Notes: generated by a model from the sequence alone, not told the origin. Numbered from the stretch's first letter, positions 33,250-46,640 are shown. The stretch: 64,000 nt of DNA from Cheiracanthium punctorium (GCA_038373885.1 JAWZYV010000070.1:1-64000), one strand, 5' to 3'. Translations and numbers: made by a program.

Positions 33250-35900
33250 TCTGGAACAAAAATTGGGGATATTTTATAAATTTTATATAAATTCAAAACA
33301 TTATATAATATTTATAAAATGAAGGAAATATGGTTGATTTTTATAAAATTAGGGAACAAATAATTATTATAATTACTGTTCAACCCCAATTTTATGGCTT
33401 ATTAATTGTTTTATATATTGGAACAAACGCTAGAAGCCTTCTTCCGCTCAGAGCACCGACGCCCTAAGGATTAACTCCTGTGTTTTTGCCTTACAAAAAA
33501 CGCAAAACAACAAAACTTTCTGAAATTAAATTGGATTAAAATAGTAGAAAAAATACCTTTTCATTAGTATTTCCATAAAAATAAAAAATATCAGTATAAT
33601 TTATAGTTAAGGAATTTTTTTTATAATACATTAGCTGCTGTTGTTAAAAATAATAATAATAATAAAATTAAATACATAAATAAAAGTTTTAATTCACTGA
33701 TAATACTGAATAATTATAAATTGAAAAAAAAATAATAATAGTTTCATTTTAAAATTATAACTATGAATAATTAATTCAATAGCAGTTATTTGAACAACAT
33801 GTTTGTCATGTTTCTGTTCAAATAAAATAATAGTAAAAATTACGCCAAAATCATGTTTTGCTACAACATTGTAAAATGCTGTTACAAATTAAATAAAATT
33901 TAATGCTCTTATCTCCTTAAAAATGAATAAAAGTAACCATTTTTTGCTGATTATAGTACTTTATATTTCTAAAAATTAATTGATTAATTCATTGCAGATA
34001 TACAAGTATAAACTATTTTGCAATAGAATAACACTAATTTGTTTTGTTATTTTTCCACGCGATCTAATTTAAAGTGAATAATTTAAAAGCTAAAATCTCT
34101 CGGACTTTCTTTTCTAATTACCCCGTGTCCGCGTACACAAACATGTAGCGCAGGCGCAGTGGGGGGGGGGGGTGAGGGGGGACGAGTGCATTCCTAGGGG
34201 CTTTCCACCCCTTGTAGGAACCACAGTATTACGCAGGAAGACGAAATGGACCTTTCCCTTTCTTTGGGTCCCTATTCACCACGGTCAATCGAAGAGCGGA
34301 AGTTGGTTTTTTTTTTTTTTTTTTTTTTTTCGTTTGCCTGTCCATTTCCATTCCAAGGCTGTAACAGAAATCATCTCGCAACGTAAACTTTTCAGTAACG
34401 TGGATTTTGAGTTTTCTCAGAGCAATGAAGGGAGTTTGGTGCATTTTTCTCTGGATAAATTGCGATTTTTTTCCCCTAGACTAAATGGCACTGACTGCAG
34501 CTAGACAAAAATTTTATAATAGTCTGAATGTGGTTAGTGCTTTTTAGTTTTAAATAGGCTAAGTTCTTACGTCAGTTAGATCGGACTTTGCTGTAGTTTT
34601 CTCTGGATATACTGTGATTTTTTTTCTAAAGACTAACTGGTATTAACCTCAACTAGACAAAAATTTTAAAGTTGTCTAAATGTGGTTAGTGCTTTTTGGT
34701 TTTCATTTTGCTAAGTTCTCACGACAGTTAAAAAGGGGTAAGTTGATTTTTAAGTATATATTAAGAATTTGTATTTTTTCTTAGCTAGATTTTTTTTTAT
34801 GTTATCTCAGGGACTACTAAAATAAGATGTAGTTCAAAACTGCTAATTATTTCTAAATAATGTGAAAATTAAATTTATAATTCAAATAAGCAAACTTGGA
34901 AACTATTAATAAACAAGCAGGACGGTATTTTTAATAAATAACTTACATACTGCATTGAAAAATGTGTCTATTTACTTGAGTACTTAATTTCATATTACTC
35001 AAAACAACAGAAAAAAATAATTTTATTCTGTTATAGAAAGTTCCTTTCTTTTACTAAAGGATAATCCTATGAAAATTCAGTAATATATAAAATATTTACT
35101 TAAAGTAAGTATCTTCTAATAATAAACATGGTTTTATCAATACTTATTAGTTTCATATATAGTTTAGCACTAATCAACCTATTAAAAATAATAATTATTA
35201 TTATATAAATTACTTTACATCACTGGGGCTAATTTTGCCAAAAATACTTAGTTAAAATTCAAAAAATACTTAGTTTTGCCAAAAATACTTAGTTATTAAG
35301 TATAAACAAAATAATTTGTTTGTATATGAAAATGTTTAATTATTTTGAAGAGAAAAGGTTTTTATGAAATTAACCGTTTATTTGTAGAATCAGCCAATGT
35401 TTTAATTTCTTTTAACGTATGTTGTTTACATTCTTGTTTAAAATAATATATAAAATCAAAAGTCAACTTTATTTTGTATTATGACATAACTTAACAAAAA
35501 AATAAATTAAAAATTTTTTAAAAAAACATGTTGTATAACTTTAATATTTTTTTTCTATCTTTTTTTAGCATTGCATGAATGTTTATTTATAATCTTTGGT
35601 TCTAGAAAATTATAAATTTTCTTAGATTCTAAAAAATTTTTGGAAGAGAAAAAGGAACATTGTCTAGTTGAGCCTAATATTTTGTTTAAAAAAATGTATA
35701 TGGTCTGATAAACATATAATAGCACGATTAAAAAAAGTAAACCATTGGTTGATGCATAAAAAATAATACGGTTAATTTTAAAAAGAGCTTTCCTTCTTAA
35801 ATTCATCAAATATTTTCTTAAAAACAAAATAATTTGCTAATTAGGTATTTTTAATAAATTTAGTCCTAGTGGTGTAAAGTCATTTATCTAATTATAATTA
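33250..35900. other. Very AT-rich region without genes
   Basis: Long A/T text holds no coding motif. It contains poly-T and G runs near 34160-34330 and the tandem duplication at 34447-34735. Confidence 0.55.
34447..34735 (+). repeat. Tandem duplication, ~150-bp period, two units
   Basis: TTTTCTCTGGATA, CTAGACAAAAATTTTA and AATGTGGTTAGTGCTTTTT occur in the same order in 34447-34585 and 34598-34735. Confidence 0.85.
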
Positions 35901-36558
35901 TTATTACTTTAATTTGTTGTTTAATACTTTAGAGAACTAACTACGGAGCTAATTAGGGTATTTTGGGAATCAATAAGGTGCTGGCCGGTTTTCGATATTT
36001 TGTCGTTGCCGATACCACACCAAAAACGTAATGGTTTTGGTTCAAAAGTGGCACAGGGCTGGGCCGACGGCGTTATCGTTTTTGCCGACACCGAACCAGA
36101 ACCACCCCATCCTTTCGGCCCGACACACGCCCAGGCGGACGCAATTTTGTCGTTTTTGGTACCGCGTGAGCGATGTCGCCCCGGCACATTCTGCGCCGGC
36201 ATGCCAGTGTCGGCCCAAAACTTATCCGATAGGGCTGTGTTTGCTGGGATGTGATTCTTGGTGTACCCTACCCCTCCTAAAAGTTTGTAAAACTCATTTC
36301 GAATCACCCTGTATATCAAGAAAGTGACCTTAAATTGAGATTTTTTTTAAAATTACGAAAGCTAGTCTTGAATGTGAGCTTGCTGTTATGGTAGACCTTT
36401 AAAATATTTCTACTGAAAACAGAAAGAACAAATTTTCTCAAAATCGGATTTAAATTTATATTTACATTTAATTTACGGTGTTGTGAGTGAAATCGAATGG
36501 GTTTATGTTGTTTATATGGCACATTCAAGATACATTTAGTTATAAGTATTGCATTGAT

Positions 36559-36742
36559 CAGTGGCGTAGCGAAGGGGGGAAGGGTTAGGGGGTCATAAAC
36601 CTCCCCCCCCCATGAGGAATTTTTTGCCATACAAAATGTATATTTTTCTCTCCCTTATCCCACACACGTATACATATATATAAGTTGCAGTAGTCGTACC
36701 CCTCCCCCCCCCGCCCATGAAAAATGTCTGGCTACGCCACTG
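36559..36742. mobile_element. hAT MITE, CAGTGGCGTAGC family, member 1
   Basis: CAGTGGCGTAGC and GGCTACGCCACTG close a 184-bp unit with GGGGGGAAGGG and CCCCTCCCCCC arms. The interior CATACAAAATGTATATTTTTC is shared with 38308-38477 and 45401-45572. The target duplication is not convincing here. Confidence 0.8.
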
Positions 36743-36842
36743 GCCTGATACGTTATTTGCTTATTAGATTTTTTTTTTCCCCTCCATAATCTGGTGATGA
36801 ACCATTTCAAACCGATGATAAGATTATGTCTTTTAAGATTTA

Positions 36843-38100
36843 ACTGCACGCACTTAGTGTGTCACAAGTACACGTGCGGTGTATTTTGTACACCAACAAA
36901 AAAGCAAACAGAAATAAGTTAAACGAGGACAAATATTTATGATGAAAGGTTTCATAATGATAACCTCTAATAAATATTCCTTAAGTAAAAGCAAAATGCA
37001 CTATAATAAATGAAAAACACTAACCACTGACCACAATAATTTTCATCTGTGAAGTCAATTCCAAGGTCAGTTATACCCTGTTACTGCAAATGGTGCATTT
37101 TTTTTGCACAAGCGCATGAAGTAATGGTTAAGGTAGAATGCTACATTTAGACAGTTTTTATAGGAATCAAATTACGCCACTGACTCAAAAAAATTACACT
37201 GTATCTTTAGAAGTTACTAACGTTATGAAGTACCTAGGAAAAAAATAAACATATATAGTAATTGTCAATCATTTTTATATCGTTTTAAAAAGCGCCTCAG
37301 CCAATTTTGCAATGAAATACCTGTACTTCTGTACCGATGCCGCTATATACATGTACTGATAAATAATGTACGTTAATTACATTAACTCATTATTGATTAT
37401 ATATTTCAATGAATTTTGATGAGTCTGATTAATCAGACATAATTTATTGTAACTTCATTTCTAACGTGTTTTAAATGTCTACGTGCTTTGAAAATAAATC
37501 TGTCATTGTGGACTTGAGTAGAGTTAAAAAGAAAAATAAAAGCTCAAATATGGTTTTTTACTTAAGCTTTGATTTAAAGTAATAGCTTTAAAAAGTTCAT
37601 TTTTCTTATCATCGTTATCTATTAATGAGTAATAATTTTTTTAATCTTCAGTTCACATATTTTAATACCGTTTCTATTAAAGGAAATTTAATAAATTCGA
37701 AACAGCTCATGGATGGATTCAACGCATAAAGCTCCACGTGTTATAAAATGAACCATCCCTATTTCAGCGTTTCACACCACATTCAGGAAGTTTCTATTAC
37801 GCATGCCTATTGAAAATCTCAAGCGAAATGCATCGAAAATTATTACATTGCCTAAACTTCATTGCTAATAATTAATATTAACCTGTAAATGTGGTCAATT
37901 TAGATCATTTAGCTACTTCAACCCCGGCTTAGATAGTTATTATTAATCATAACCACAGATTATATTAGTAATAACCGATTCATCGCATGGATGGTGGGCC
38001 ATATATGTTATGTGTGTGAGAATACTACCACCACAAGACTTTTATTTAAATTTCGCAGTGACATGGGTTCAAAATGAACCCCATTGCACCTCTATGCAAC
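36843..38100. other. Intergenic, nothing recognised
   Basis: No coding motifs, long repeats or transposon ends could be seen. Confidence 0.5.
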
Positions 38101-38307
38101 GTTTACATCAGGGTCATTCCATGTCAGGTCAACCAGTCCATGACACCATCCGTCACAGATTTTCATGAAATTGGGTAGGTATGTACAACTTTTGATGCTG
38201 ATTGTGAATATATCAATTATATTGAGATTAATTGAGGGATTCAAAAGTTATGAGCTTTCAAATTTCAGCTGAGATTCCTTGTAGGACGCTAGCTTGAATG
38301 ACATATA

Positions 38308-38477
38308 CGGTGGCGTAGCCTAGGGGGGGATAGGAGGGTCACACCCCCACCCCATTAGAATTTTTTTTTGCCTTACAAAATGTATATTCTTCAATCTCTT
38401 ATCACACACACGCATGCATTTACGTGAGTTGTAGTAGTCGTAAACCCCCTCATGAAAAATTTCTGGCTACGCCACTA
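38308..38477. mobile_element. hAT MITE, CAGTGGCGTAGC family, member 2
   Basis: CGGTGGCGTAGCC and GGCTACGCCACTA are decayed forms of the family ends. GACATATA and GACGCATA flank it, a 6-of-8 match. Interior text is shared with members 1 and 3. Confidence 0.75.
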
Positions 38478-39454
38478 GACGCATATATTCATATAAATAG
38501 CCATAATTTAAGATTTCTCCTACAAACTTCATTTTTGTTTTGTTTTAATGAGAAAAATACACATTTTTTGCTTAAACGCGATCCAACTTGCACAAAATTA
38601 ATGCAGTATGGGTCCACTCCGCTTATTTCTCACTTTTTGAATGAGAAAGGAAATAACTTACAGCTCATTTCGTACACTGCCCCCCTTTCAATTTCCACCC
38701 AATTTTGTACACAAGTAGCTAAAAGTATGTTATAATATCTGATTTTTTTTTATAAAATGATGGGTATTTTACAGCTGATCTTTATATAAATAAAACTGAG
38801 TGTATGCAATCTCCATGGGCGCCGGCAGCATAGGGCAAAGAGGGGCAATGACCCCCCCTGTACTTTTGTATGCAGTCTTTTTTCTTGCTTTTTTGCTCTT
38901 TCCAACATGATAACCATACGTTGAAGTAGTCTTTGCCCCCCCCAGGGAAATATTCTGCCGACGCCCATGGCAATCTCTATTCCAATTTACAATAAAATTC
39001 TGAAAGCCAATTTTTACTATCCAGCAAATTATATAATTAGTATTATTTGCACATAAATGATAGTTAATTACATGTTTTTAAAATATTAATTAAAATGTTC
39101 GTTGAATAACAAAAATTATGATGACTTATATGGATCTAATTTGCATTTGAGTTCAATCATTTGGGATAACTTTTAGTTTTTAGGGAATCAAAAATTCAAC
39201 AAACTTTAGAATAATCTTATATGTTCTTATACAATGGTATTTTCTTGATATATTATAGCTCTTTATTATGTTATTCTATTTAATTCATAAAATCATATTT
39301 TCTCTTTTCATGAACTGTAACAGTGTATTGCGAGCAAAAGACAAAAATTAAAATGCAATTCCTCTTTAATTAAAAGCAGTTTCCATATTGCACCCCACAG
39401 AAGTTGGTTTGTGAGAGCAGATGTTATAGTTTTACAGGCAGCTGCAAATAAATA

Positions 39455-40620
39455 AAAGAAAATCTGAAACCTTTTCAGATTTTAAATACGCACCAAAGAG
39501 CTATATATTAAAAGCGTATCATAATTTATGCGTCGTACCTATTTTCTTCCTTATTCCATAAGGTTGGAAAGTATATCATTATTCATGAGTGAGCAGTATT
39601 TTTCTTCCTTATTTTATAAAAACCATCTTTGGAATCGAAATCTATCTTAAAATCGCCTACTAAAACTATTTTACATTCTTCGCCAACTATACAACTACAA
39701 CTATACTTCACCGTTTTAAGTAGTGTTTCGAATGTGCATCCTAATCCGTCAGTGTGCCGTGTTTGTCTTTCTTGGGTTAATTTCTACTTGAACACCCCAA
39801 CTCTCGCCTAGGTGGCGATCATTAAGCATATAGAGTGACCATGACGATTTTTTGCATTTATGTGGCAATCGTCATTTAGAATTAAAATGGCGATTTGGAA
39901 CAACCTGTAAGTACAGCATTCCGTTACATTTTTATTTATTTTGGGTTGCCAGCGAATGTAGTTTTAATAATTAAGTGTCTTGAAATTCCTTAACTAGTGT
40001 GTATAATATCACTCATTTGTTCACTTTAATTTTCATGTAGTTGTTTAGGGAGCGTTGAAACTTGCGCATAACTCCTAGAGACCCATGACTTCCAAGCTCG
40101 CCAAAGGGCGGAGAATTTTTAGGTTGGCGAAAGTAGGGGCGTTAAAATAGGAATCAACCCTTTCTTGAACCATGAAGCACATCTTTGGAATCCAAATCTA
40201 TCTTAACCTGCGCCTATTAATACTGTTTTAAAATCTTCACCAGGCATATTCGAACGATAGGCATATTCCAACTATATCTCGTACACATTTTAAATACTGT
40301 TTGGAATGAGCATCGTAATCCATGAGTGTATCGTGTTTTCCTTCTTTGTTCCATAAAACACTTCTTCGGAATAGAAATCTATCTTAAAATCGCCTACCAA
40401 AACTGTTTAACCATTTTCGCCAGGCATACTCAAACTACACATCACCTTTATAAATATCATTTGGAAAGTGTATCATAATCTATGAAGTGTACCGTATTTG
40501 TTTTCACTATTCTATAAAACACTTCTTCGGAATTAAAATCTATATTTAAATCGTCTACTAAAACTATTTTACAATATTCGCCAGGCGTTTTCTAACTATA
40601 CTCGAAGTATATTTATAATA
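39455..40620 (+). repeat. Tandem ~135-140-bp units (probable Helitron body)
   Basis: Units built on ATAAAACACTTCTTCGGAAT, AAATCTATCTTAAAATCG, TTCGCCAGGCATA and TTTGGAAAGTGTATCATAAT recur at about 39600, 40170, 40370 and 40510. The first block, including CTTTCTTGGGTTAATTTCTAC, is also found at 10262-10640. Confidence 0.75.
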
Positions 40621-40927
40621 AATTGTCGCATTTTGGCACCCAGTTGAGCGATCCTTTATCAAAAATGGCAAACCTTGTGCGACTTTCAACATTTTATGAA
40701 CGCCTCCACCCCCCCCCCCTCCACGTTATCTGGCAAACACATTTCAAAAGTGACTCGACGCGAAAATTGTACCAAAATCGTGTCTTACACAAAAAGCAAG
40801 GTTGAAATAAATAGCACTCTGGTGCTAATAACATCTCCAACACCTTAAAAAAAAAAAGGAAGCTGATTGCATTTTTCTACCAATCTGTTGGTCACAGCCC
40901 GATGGAGCCTTGAATGCCACTGCTTTT

Positions 40928-41448
40928 TTAACCCTTTGAGGCGCAACCCTTTCCCAATGCTGAAAAAAGGGCAGCCGTGGCCATCGCTCGACTGAACGAC
41001 CCGCAAGATGGCGGACGATCGAAACGTTCATCGCGTGCCACAGATCTTGAGACCCTTTTTTTGGCGCAGCTGGCTGTGCCGGCACAGCTAGGTGCGCCAA
41101 AAAAAGGGGTCTCTCTATCTGTGGCACGCGATGAACGTTCCGATCGTCCGCCCTCTTGCGGGTCGTTCAGTCGAGCGATGGCCACGGCTGCCCTTTTTTC
41201 AGCATGGGGCCATCTATCCAGCTGTTCTCTCATGCTTCCATTTTTCGGCAGATGTCAGTGCTGTTGAAAAGAATCCTGACCAATTTTTTTACGGAAATGA
41301 CGTGGTAAAAAGCAAAGGATTCTCGCGGAGCTAGGTCACCCGCCACTCTTTTTATAGAAATCCAATCTATTCTTCGTGACTGGCAAAACAGTCCAAACGT
41401 CCGAGTTTGTCGTTGCCAGAGCGGCAACACTGCGCGTTAAAGGGTTAA
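40928..41448 (+). mobile_element. TTAA palindromic MITE, copy B
   Basis: TTAA-CCCTTTGAGGCGC at one end and GCGCGTTAAAGGG-TTAA at the other enclose 521 bp. The middle is a near-perfect inverted repeat with arms of about 165 bp (GCCATCGCTCGACTGAACGA against its inverse). The end hairpin at 41412-41428 is GTTGCC-AGAGC-GGCAAC. Frames of 80-100 codons on both strands are products of the palindrome, not genes. TTAA plus CCCTTT ends suggest the piggyBac superfamily. Confidence 0.88.
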
Positions 41449-42192
41449 GGGGTGTTATTTTAGGAAATGATGGAACTTTTGAACCCCTTTTTAAAGAATT
41501 TTATTGCGCTAGATCAGGGATGGGGAAATAGATTTAGGGAAGAGCCACATAAAACACAATTGAAATATTGAGGCGAGATTTATTTTTTAATTTACTGTTT
41601 GGACGTACTGGGCCCGTGTGAGAAATGAAATGAAAATTTGACTGTTCTTGAATCATCTCGTCGTTGAAATTGGGCTCCAAGTTACTTGACGCAATTCGTG
41701 AAACGCTCTCAAGATGTTCGTCGGTCAAACTTATTCCTCCAATAGCTCTTACGGAGATTCATTGTTGAATAAATACCTGTTAGCAGATGTATGAAGACCC
41801 GAACATCCAGACAATTTTCTTAGCGTGTTTTATGAACTTGTGGAATAGAGACGTCTGTAAACTTTTGTAGAAATCAAGCTTTGATGAACTGTTGAACGGC
41901 TACTTTAGAGAATCGTTGCATTGTAGTTCAATTATTTGAAGCTCGTCTTGAATCTCCTAGCAATTGACAGCGAATGCCGAAGAAAATATTCGTTAAGACA
42001 CCTTCTTGTCTTTTTAAAATCTTCAAATCTTCTGTTGAACACGTTTTCCGAGTGATTTAGTTGGCTAACATAAACATTAAGGTTTTCAGTGGGCCGCCAT
42101 TTCCCCATCCCTCCGCTAGAAACTCGAAAAAATTTAGAACTCTGTGACAAACAGCGAACCTATAAGAGTAGCGGAACACACGGGAAAAAATG

Positions 42193-42729
42193 TTAACCAT
42201 TTGAGGCGTAACCCTTTCCCAATGCTTAAAAAAGGGCAGCCGTGGCCATCGCTCGACTGAACGACCCGCAAGAGGGCGGACGATCGAAACTTTCGTCCCG
42301 TGCCACAGATCGAGAGACCCTTTTTTGACGACAGCTGGCTGTGCGGCACAGCCAGCTGCGTTAAAAGCACAGCCAGCTGTCGTCAAAAAAGGGTCTCTCG
42401 ATCTGTGGCACGCGATGAACGTTTCGATCGTCCGTCCTCTTGCGGGTCGTTAAGTCGAGCGATGGCAACGGCTGCCCTTTCTTCGGCATGGGGTAACCTA
42501 TCCAGCTGTTCTCGCATTCTTCCATTTTTCAGCAGATGTCAGTGCTGTTAAAAAGAATCGTGACCCTTTTTTTACGGAAATGACGTGCTAAAAAGTAAAG
42601 GATTCTCGTGGAGCTGTGTCTCCTGCAACTATTTTTATAGAAATCGTATCTATTCTTCGTGACTGGCAACAGTCAAAACGTCAGAGTTTGGTGTTCCTAC
42701 AGCGGGAACACTGCGCCTTAAAGTGTTAA
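42193..42729 (+). mobile_element. TTAA palindromic MITE, copy C
   Basis: Same layout as copy B over 537 bp with TTAA at both ends. The end hairpin at 42691-42711 uses GTGTTCC and GGAACAC, a different stem from copy B. Confidence 0.88.
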
Positions 42730-42749
42730 ATGCATGTACAACCCATTAT

Positions 42750-44000
42750 AACCGACCGCGGGTCATTTTAACGAGATTTTCCATGTCGTCTGTACGTACG
42801 TATGTGCGTATGTAACTCCCATATCTCAAAAACTGTTAGTCGTAGAATGTTGAAACTTTATATTTAGGATTGTTGTAACATGTAGTTGTGCACCTCCCCT
42901 TTTGATTCCAATCGACTGGATAGTTTATCTACAGGACCATCCAAAAGATTTTAAATCATTGCGCTCTATGGGTTTCATTAGAGCGTATTTAGAGGTTTTA
43001 GGCTATTTCAAACGACTCAGAAGTGATATATGCTGTTAAGAGTTACAAAATGAATTTATCCACCGAAAAAAGTGTCTGCATCATTTATAGTTCCGCTACA
43101 GGAACACTTAAAACAATTTCAACACATTACGGTCAATGGCAGTTTTTGAGGCATTTATCCATTTCAAGCACAATACAGTCCTACCCTATAGTTGGGAATG
43201 GTCCGACCACTTTCACGTGCCTCCCTCAAAAATTTTGCCAAAAGTCGCCAAGCCTGGCGACTTTTGGTGTACGTGGGTATGCTTAACTCTCATATCTCAA
43301 AAACTATTAATCGTAAAATTCTGAAACTTCATATATAAGATTGTGGTAACATCTAGCTGCCCATCTCGATTTTTGGTTCCAATCTACTGGAGATTTTATA
43401 TGCAGGACCACCCAAAAGAATATCAATACATTAATATCTATGGACATCTTCAATATATTACATCTGTAGTCTGTCATTGTTTGGCCCATGCCCAAAATCT
43501 CACCATTTGTCATCGACCTTGTTGAGCTTTGCTGAAATTTCCCCAAATTTGGCGACAAAAATAATTTCGCATAACTGTAAAACTTTTAACCGTAGAATGT
43601 TGAAATTTTGTATTTAGAACTACTGTAAACTCTAACCGTGCATCTCTTTTTTGATTGCAATTGACTGGGTAATTTATTGACAGGGTCAGCCAGTTCACTT
43701 TCAATACATTGAGGTGTATGGATACATTGAATTCATTGAAAGTCTGCGGTCAATGACTACTTCGGCTATCAACAAAATCTCGCCAAATTTGTCAAAAGGA
43801 ATTCGCCCAAATAACTTTAAATATATTAAGGTGTATGGATTTATTCAATTCATTGAAAGTCTGTGGTCAGTTACTACTTACGATATCCCCAAAATCATAC
43901 AAACTATCTCAATCTTTTGGAGGAAATATCGCCAAATTAAGTGTCAAAAACAAATCTTTCAAATTGAACCCAGCTTGGCGATATCGGAAATGTTTGGCTA
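42750..44000 (+). repeat. Diverged repeats with 'ATATCTCAAAAACTRTTA' units
   Basis: Units beginning CATATCTCAAAAACTGTTAG at about 42821, 43293 and 43569 continue GTAGAATGTTGAAACTT, then TTGATTCCAATCGACTGG, then CAGGACCATCCAAAAGA in the same order. A TTTTAACGAGATTTTCCATG leader precedes them. This is probably the inside of another non-autonomous element. Its ends were not found. Confidence 0.7.
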
Positions 44001-44256
44001 GAAATCGATAAACCTTAGTATTACTGCAGTATTTTATCTCTTTCAAACAAAATAAATTTAGATGAAGTGCGCCGAAAATATTTTGTATTTAATAGACTTG
44101 CAAGGGAGTCATGTGTTGTCCACATCAGATGTTTTCTAAAAGTAGCCTAAGACATTCAGCTTTACGGCCAGTATGAGGCCACAGTGCATTGGGTGAAGAA
44201 GCATTATGAAGTTTGTCGAGTGTTTAGCATCACTGGTTTGTTTTTGAGGGTGGCAA

Positions 44257-44409
44257 CAAGGACGTACCCAGAACAAAATTTCGGAGGGAGTCCAAACGGT
44301 GAAAAAGGCAGAATTTTTCACAAAAAGACTTCATCATTCTTATTTTGTTAACAAAAACTGAAATTTCGGGGGAGTCCGGACCACCCCCCCCCCCCTGGGT
44401 ACGTCCTTG
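44257..44409. mobile_element. 153-bp hAT MITE, CAAGGACGTACCCAG ends
   Basis: CAAGGACGTACCCAG and CTGGGTACGTCCTTG are perfect 15-bp inverted ends. GGTGGCAA and GGTTGCAA form a 7-of-8 target duplication. The inner AAATTTCGG(A/G)GGGAGTCC arm is inverted at the right. Confidence 0.88.
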
Positions 44410-45390
44410 GGTTGCAAGGTACTTCAGTGGGCATACTGTACATGGTAAAAATATTCAAAAATTCATAGACAAAGGGAGGGGGGGGGAGAATATATTTTGC
44501 TTTTCCTGAAACTTTTCACAGGTGACCAAACCCACAACTTTTGTGTACTGCGGCAAAAACTAAATCGAAAGTGCATTTTTCACGCTCCGTCCCAATGTTC
44601 AGGTAATCCGCAGCATTCAGGGTCTGTTCTACCCCAACTGCGGGTCCCCAGCGCCGCCCAAGAGAACGACCGCGAAAGCATCCTATACCACCGCCACCAG
44701 CCTGCTTTACAAGAGGGGAGCAGCTGTTCTCCCGGAAGAAGGCGCACTCTCATAGGCGTAGAGTTATATGGGCCCGTGGGGCTCGAGCCCCCCCCCAATA
44801 AATTGTGAATAGGGGCTGAGCCCACCCAATAATTTATACTAACACACTATATTTTCACTCAATACAAAAAACTCATTTATACTAACATTAAAAAAAAAGT
44901 TTTTCACGCCATTTACAAACGTTCAAAAAAACTTTTACTTGTACTTTTAAAAATTTTCTTCTTTTGATTTTAATCATGATTTAGTATTCATAGTGACGCC
45001 ACGTAATACACAATGTCACTAAAAGCTACCCTCGCCAGGCTCTGGTTCATTAAAATCAGATTATGCAATGTAAAGTATGAAATGAAGAAACGTTCAGATG
45101 TGTCTAAAATGCACTATCTCATCGAAAATGTTATTTTCTCCTCCTTTGGATTTTTTACTTTGCTTCTATTTTTAACTTATAACATGGTAGAAAAATACTA
45201 ACATGGATACTTACTTTACATAGGTGTAAATTCTATGGACCCATAGAGCTCGAGTGCCTCCAATAATTTACACGTATATATAGTAAGTCATAGCTGCCAA
45301 CAGAATAGAACTACAGAATATAAATAATACTACAGAATAGAATTAACCACTTTTTGTAAACAGTATATTTTTTTTTTGAGTAAGTTATAT
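44410..45390. other. No gene recognised
   Basis: A relatively GC-rich block (44580-44820) with GGGCTCGAGCCCCC is followed by AT-rich DNA. Open frames here lack family motifs. Confidence 0.45.
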
Positions 45391-45400
45391 GTACGTGAAT

Positions 45401-45572
45401 CAGTGGCGTAGCCAGATATTTATCATGGGGGGGGGGATTACGACTTCTGCACCTGACATATATGTATACGGGTGTATGATAAGGGAGTGAAGAATATACA
45501 TTTTGTATGGCAAAAAATTCCTCATGGGGGGTATGACCCCCCTAAACCACTTCCCCCTTGGCTACGCCACTG
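45401..45572. mobile_element. hAT MITE, CAGTGGCGTAGCCAG family, member 3, exact target duplication
   Basis: CAGTGGCGTAGCCA and GGCTACGCCACTG close 172 bp. ACGTGAAT flanks both sides exactly (45393-45400 and 45573-45580). It lies in opposite orientation to 36559-36742 by its shared interior (CATTTTGTATGGCAAAAAAT). Confidence 0.93.
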
Positions 45573-45580
45573 ACGTGAAT

Positions 45581-46460
45581 ATATGTGATTGTGGGGCCCG
45601 CCCCCCCCAATAATTTTGAAAACTTTACGCTTATGCGCACTCTTACACTATACCCTCTACGTGACGCAAGGGGAACCGGGATGCATCCGTTCATTCAACT
45701 CTCTTCCAAATGCCCATGGTCCAGTCTCGCGGTTCCCGTGCCCACTGCCAGCTACGGACCAAGCGTCCGTAGTTGACAATGACGCTCGCTTGGTCAGCAG
45801 AGGCAAAGGAGTAGGACGCCTGCTCCCTATCCAAACCAACAGAGTCCACTCTACCAACAGAGTCCCGAAACACTTGTACTTGGACCTGAATTGTATTGGG
45901 CTGTCAGCTGGGCTGTCGTTGCCCTTAGCTTCTGTTGAGCTATTTTGAAAAACATAGAAGAGCAAAACTCGTTAAAATTTTTTGGAACCACCTAGTTTGT
46001 CGCCTCTCTCCTGCCTATTTTCCTGGCAGGGGACAGACTCGCCAACCCCTAGTTAGGGCCCTGCGCCCCATTTTTTCTAAGTTTAGGCTTTCTGCCGTCT
46101 TTCAGACTGTTGCCTTATTCTTTCTGAGTTCCGATGTTTTGCCATATCCTCTATTTTTCTTTAACGATCGCCCGGGGTGGACCACACCTTCCTATGTCAC
46201 TACTTACGTACATTACTTTTTACGTACACTACCCACCTTCGTACGTCACTGTCCAGCGTGATTTTAAAAAGAAAATTACAAGATTTCTAACAGACGACTG
46301 TAAATAATGCCGCCAGTTAATGACGGCAGCCAGGCAGCCGCAATGTTACTGGTGAAAGAAAAAATGAATGTAAGTTTTCATAGCCGAGGCAAAGAAAAAT
46401 AATCCAAAAATGAAAATAAATATTTTAAAGCTACTTGAATTAATGTCTGCCCGATATACA
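45581..46460. other. GC-richer block without recognisable genes
   Basis: Frames up to 119 codons overlap on both strands and none shows a motif. The text is unlike the flanking AT-rich DNA and could be an unrecognised repeat. Confidence 0.4.
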
Positions 46461-46462
46461 AC

Positions 46463-46640
46463 CAGGGGCGGATCCAGAGAAACCATCTGGGGGGCGGGGG
46501 GGAGCTCCGTTTTTCATTAGGATAATACATGGATTTCCCAATACTTTTTCTTCCAATGTATAATTAGACATGGTATATCACAACTAAATAAGTATGTTGT
46601 CTGTTGCAAGAACTGTCCAAAGAAAACTGGGAAGGGGGGG
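46463..46640 (+). mobile_element. hAT-like MITE left end (CAGGGGCGGATCCAG)
   Basis: The CAGGGGCGGATCCAGAG terminus and the G-rich arm fit the MITE family at 32931. A right end is not recognisable. Confidence 0.4.

Larger units (their letters stand above)
31683..36316. other. Nested inverted ends (ATATACAGGGTGATTCG outside, CCCAGCAAACACAGCC inside)
   Basis: An outer pair, ATATACAGGGGGATTCGAAA at 31683 and its inverse at about 36291-36316, encloses an inner pair, CCCAGCAAACACAGCC at 32097 and its inverse ending at 36249. Once the MITE at 31707-32056 is subtracted, the gap between outer and inner ends is nearly equal on both sides (about 62 and 67 bp). This suggests one large element with a composite TIR, or one element within another. 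No coding text is recognised inside. Confidence 0.45.

Noticed and set aside
36000..36327. Three overlapping frames of 84-132 codons in GC-rich DNA
   Set aside because: They lie in the inner inverted-end region (motif CCCAGCAAACACAGCC) and show no protein family features.
40825..41334. Overlapping open frames of 80-101 codons on both strands, recurring with similar peptides at 42134-42551, 54820-55068, 55320-55508, 57707-58053 and 62781-63236
   Set aside because: They fall exactly on the palindromic TTAA MITEs and arise because both arms are GC-rich and stop-poor. The peptides have no start context or domain and change frame between copies.
45589..45965. Possible gene in the GC-richer block (frames of 119 and 102 codons on opposite strands)
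   Set aside because: Opposite-strand frames of similar length in the same GC-rich text are expected by chance. No domain was recognised.
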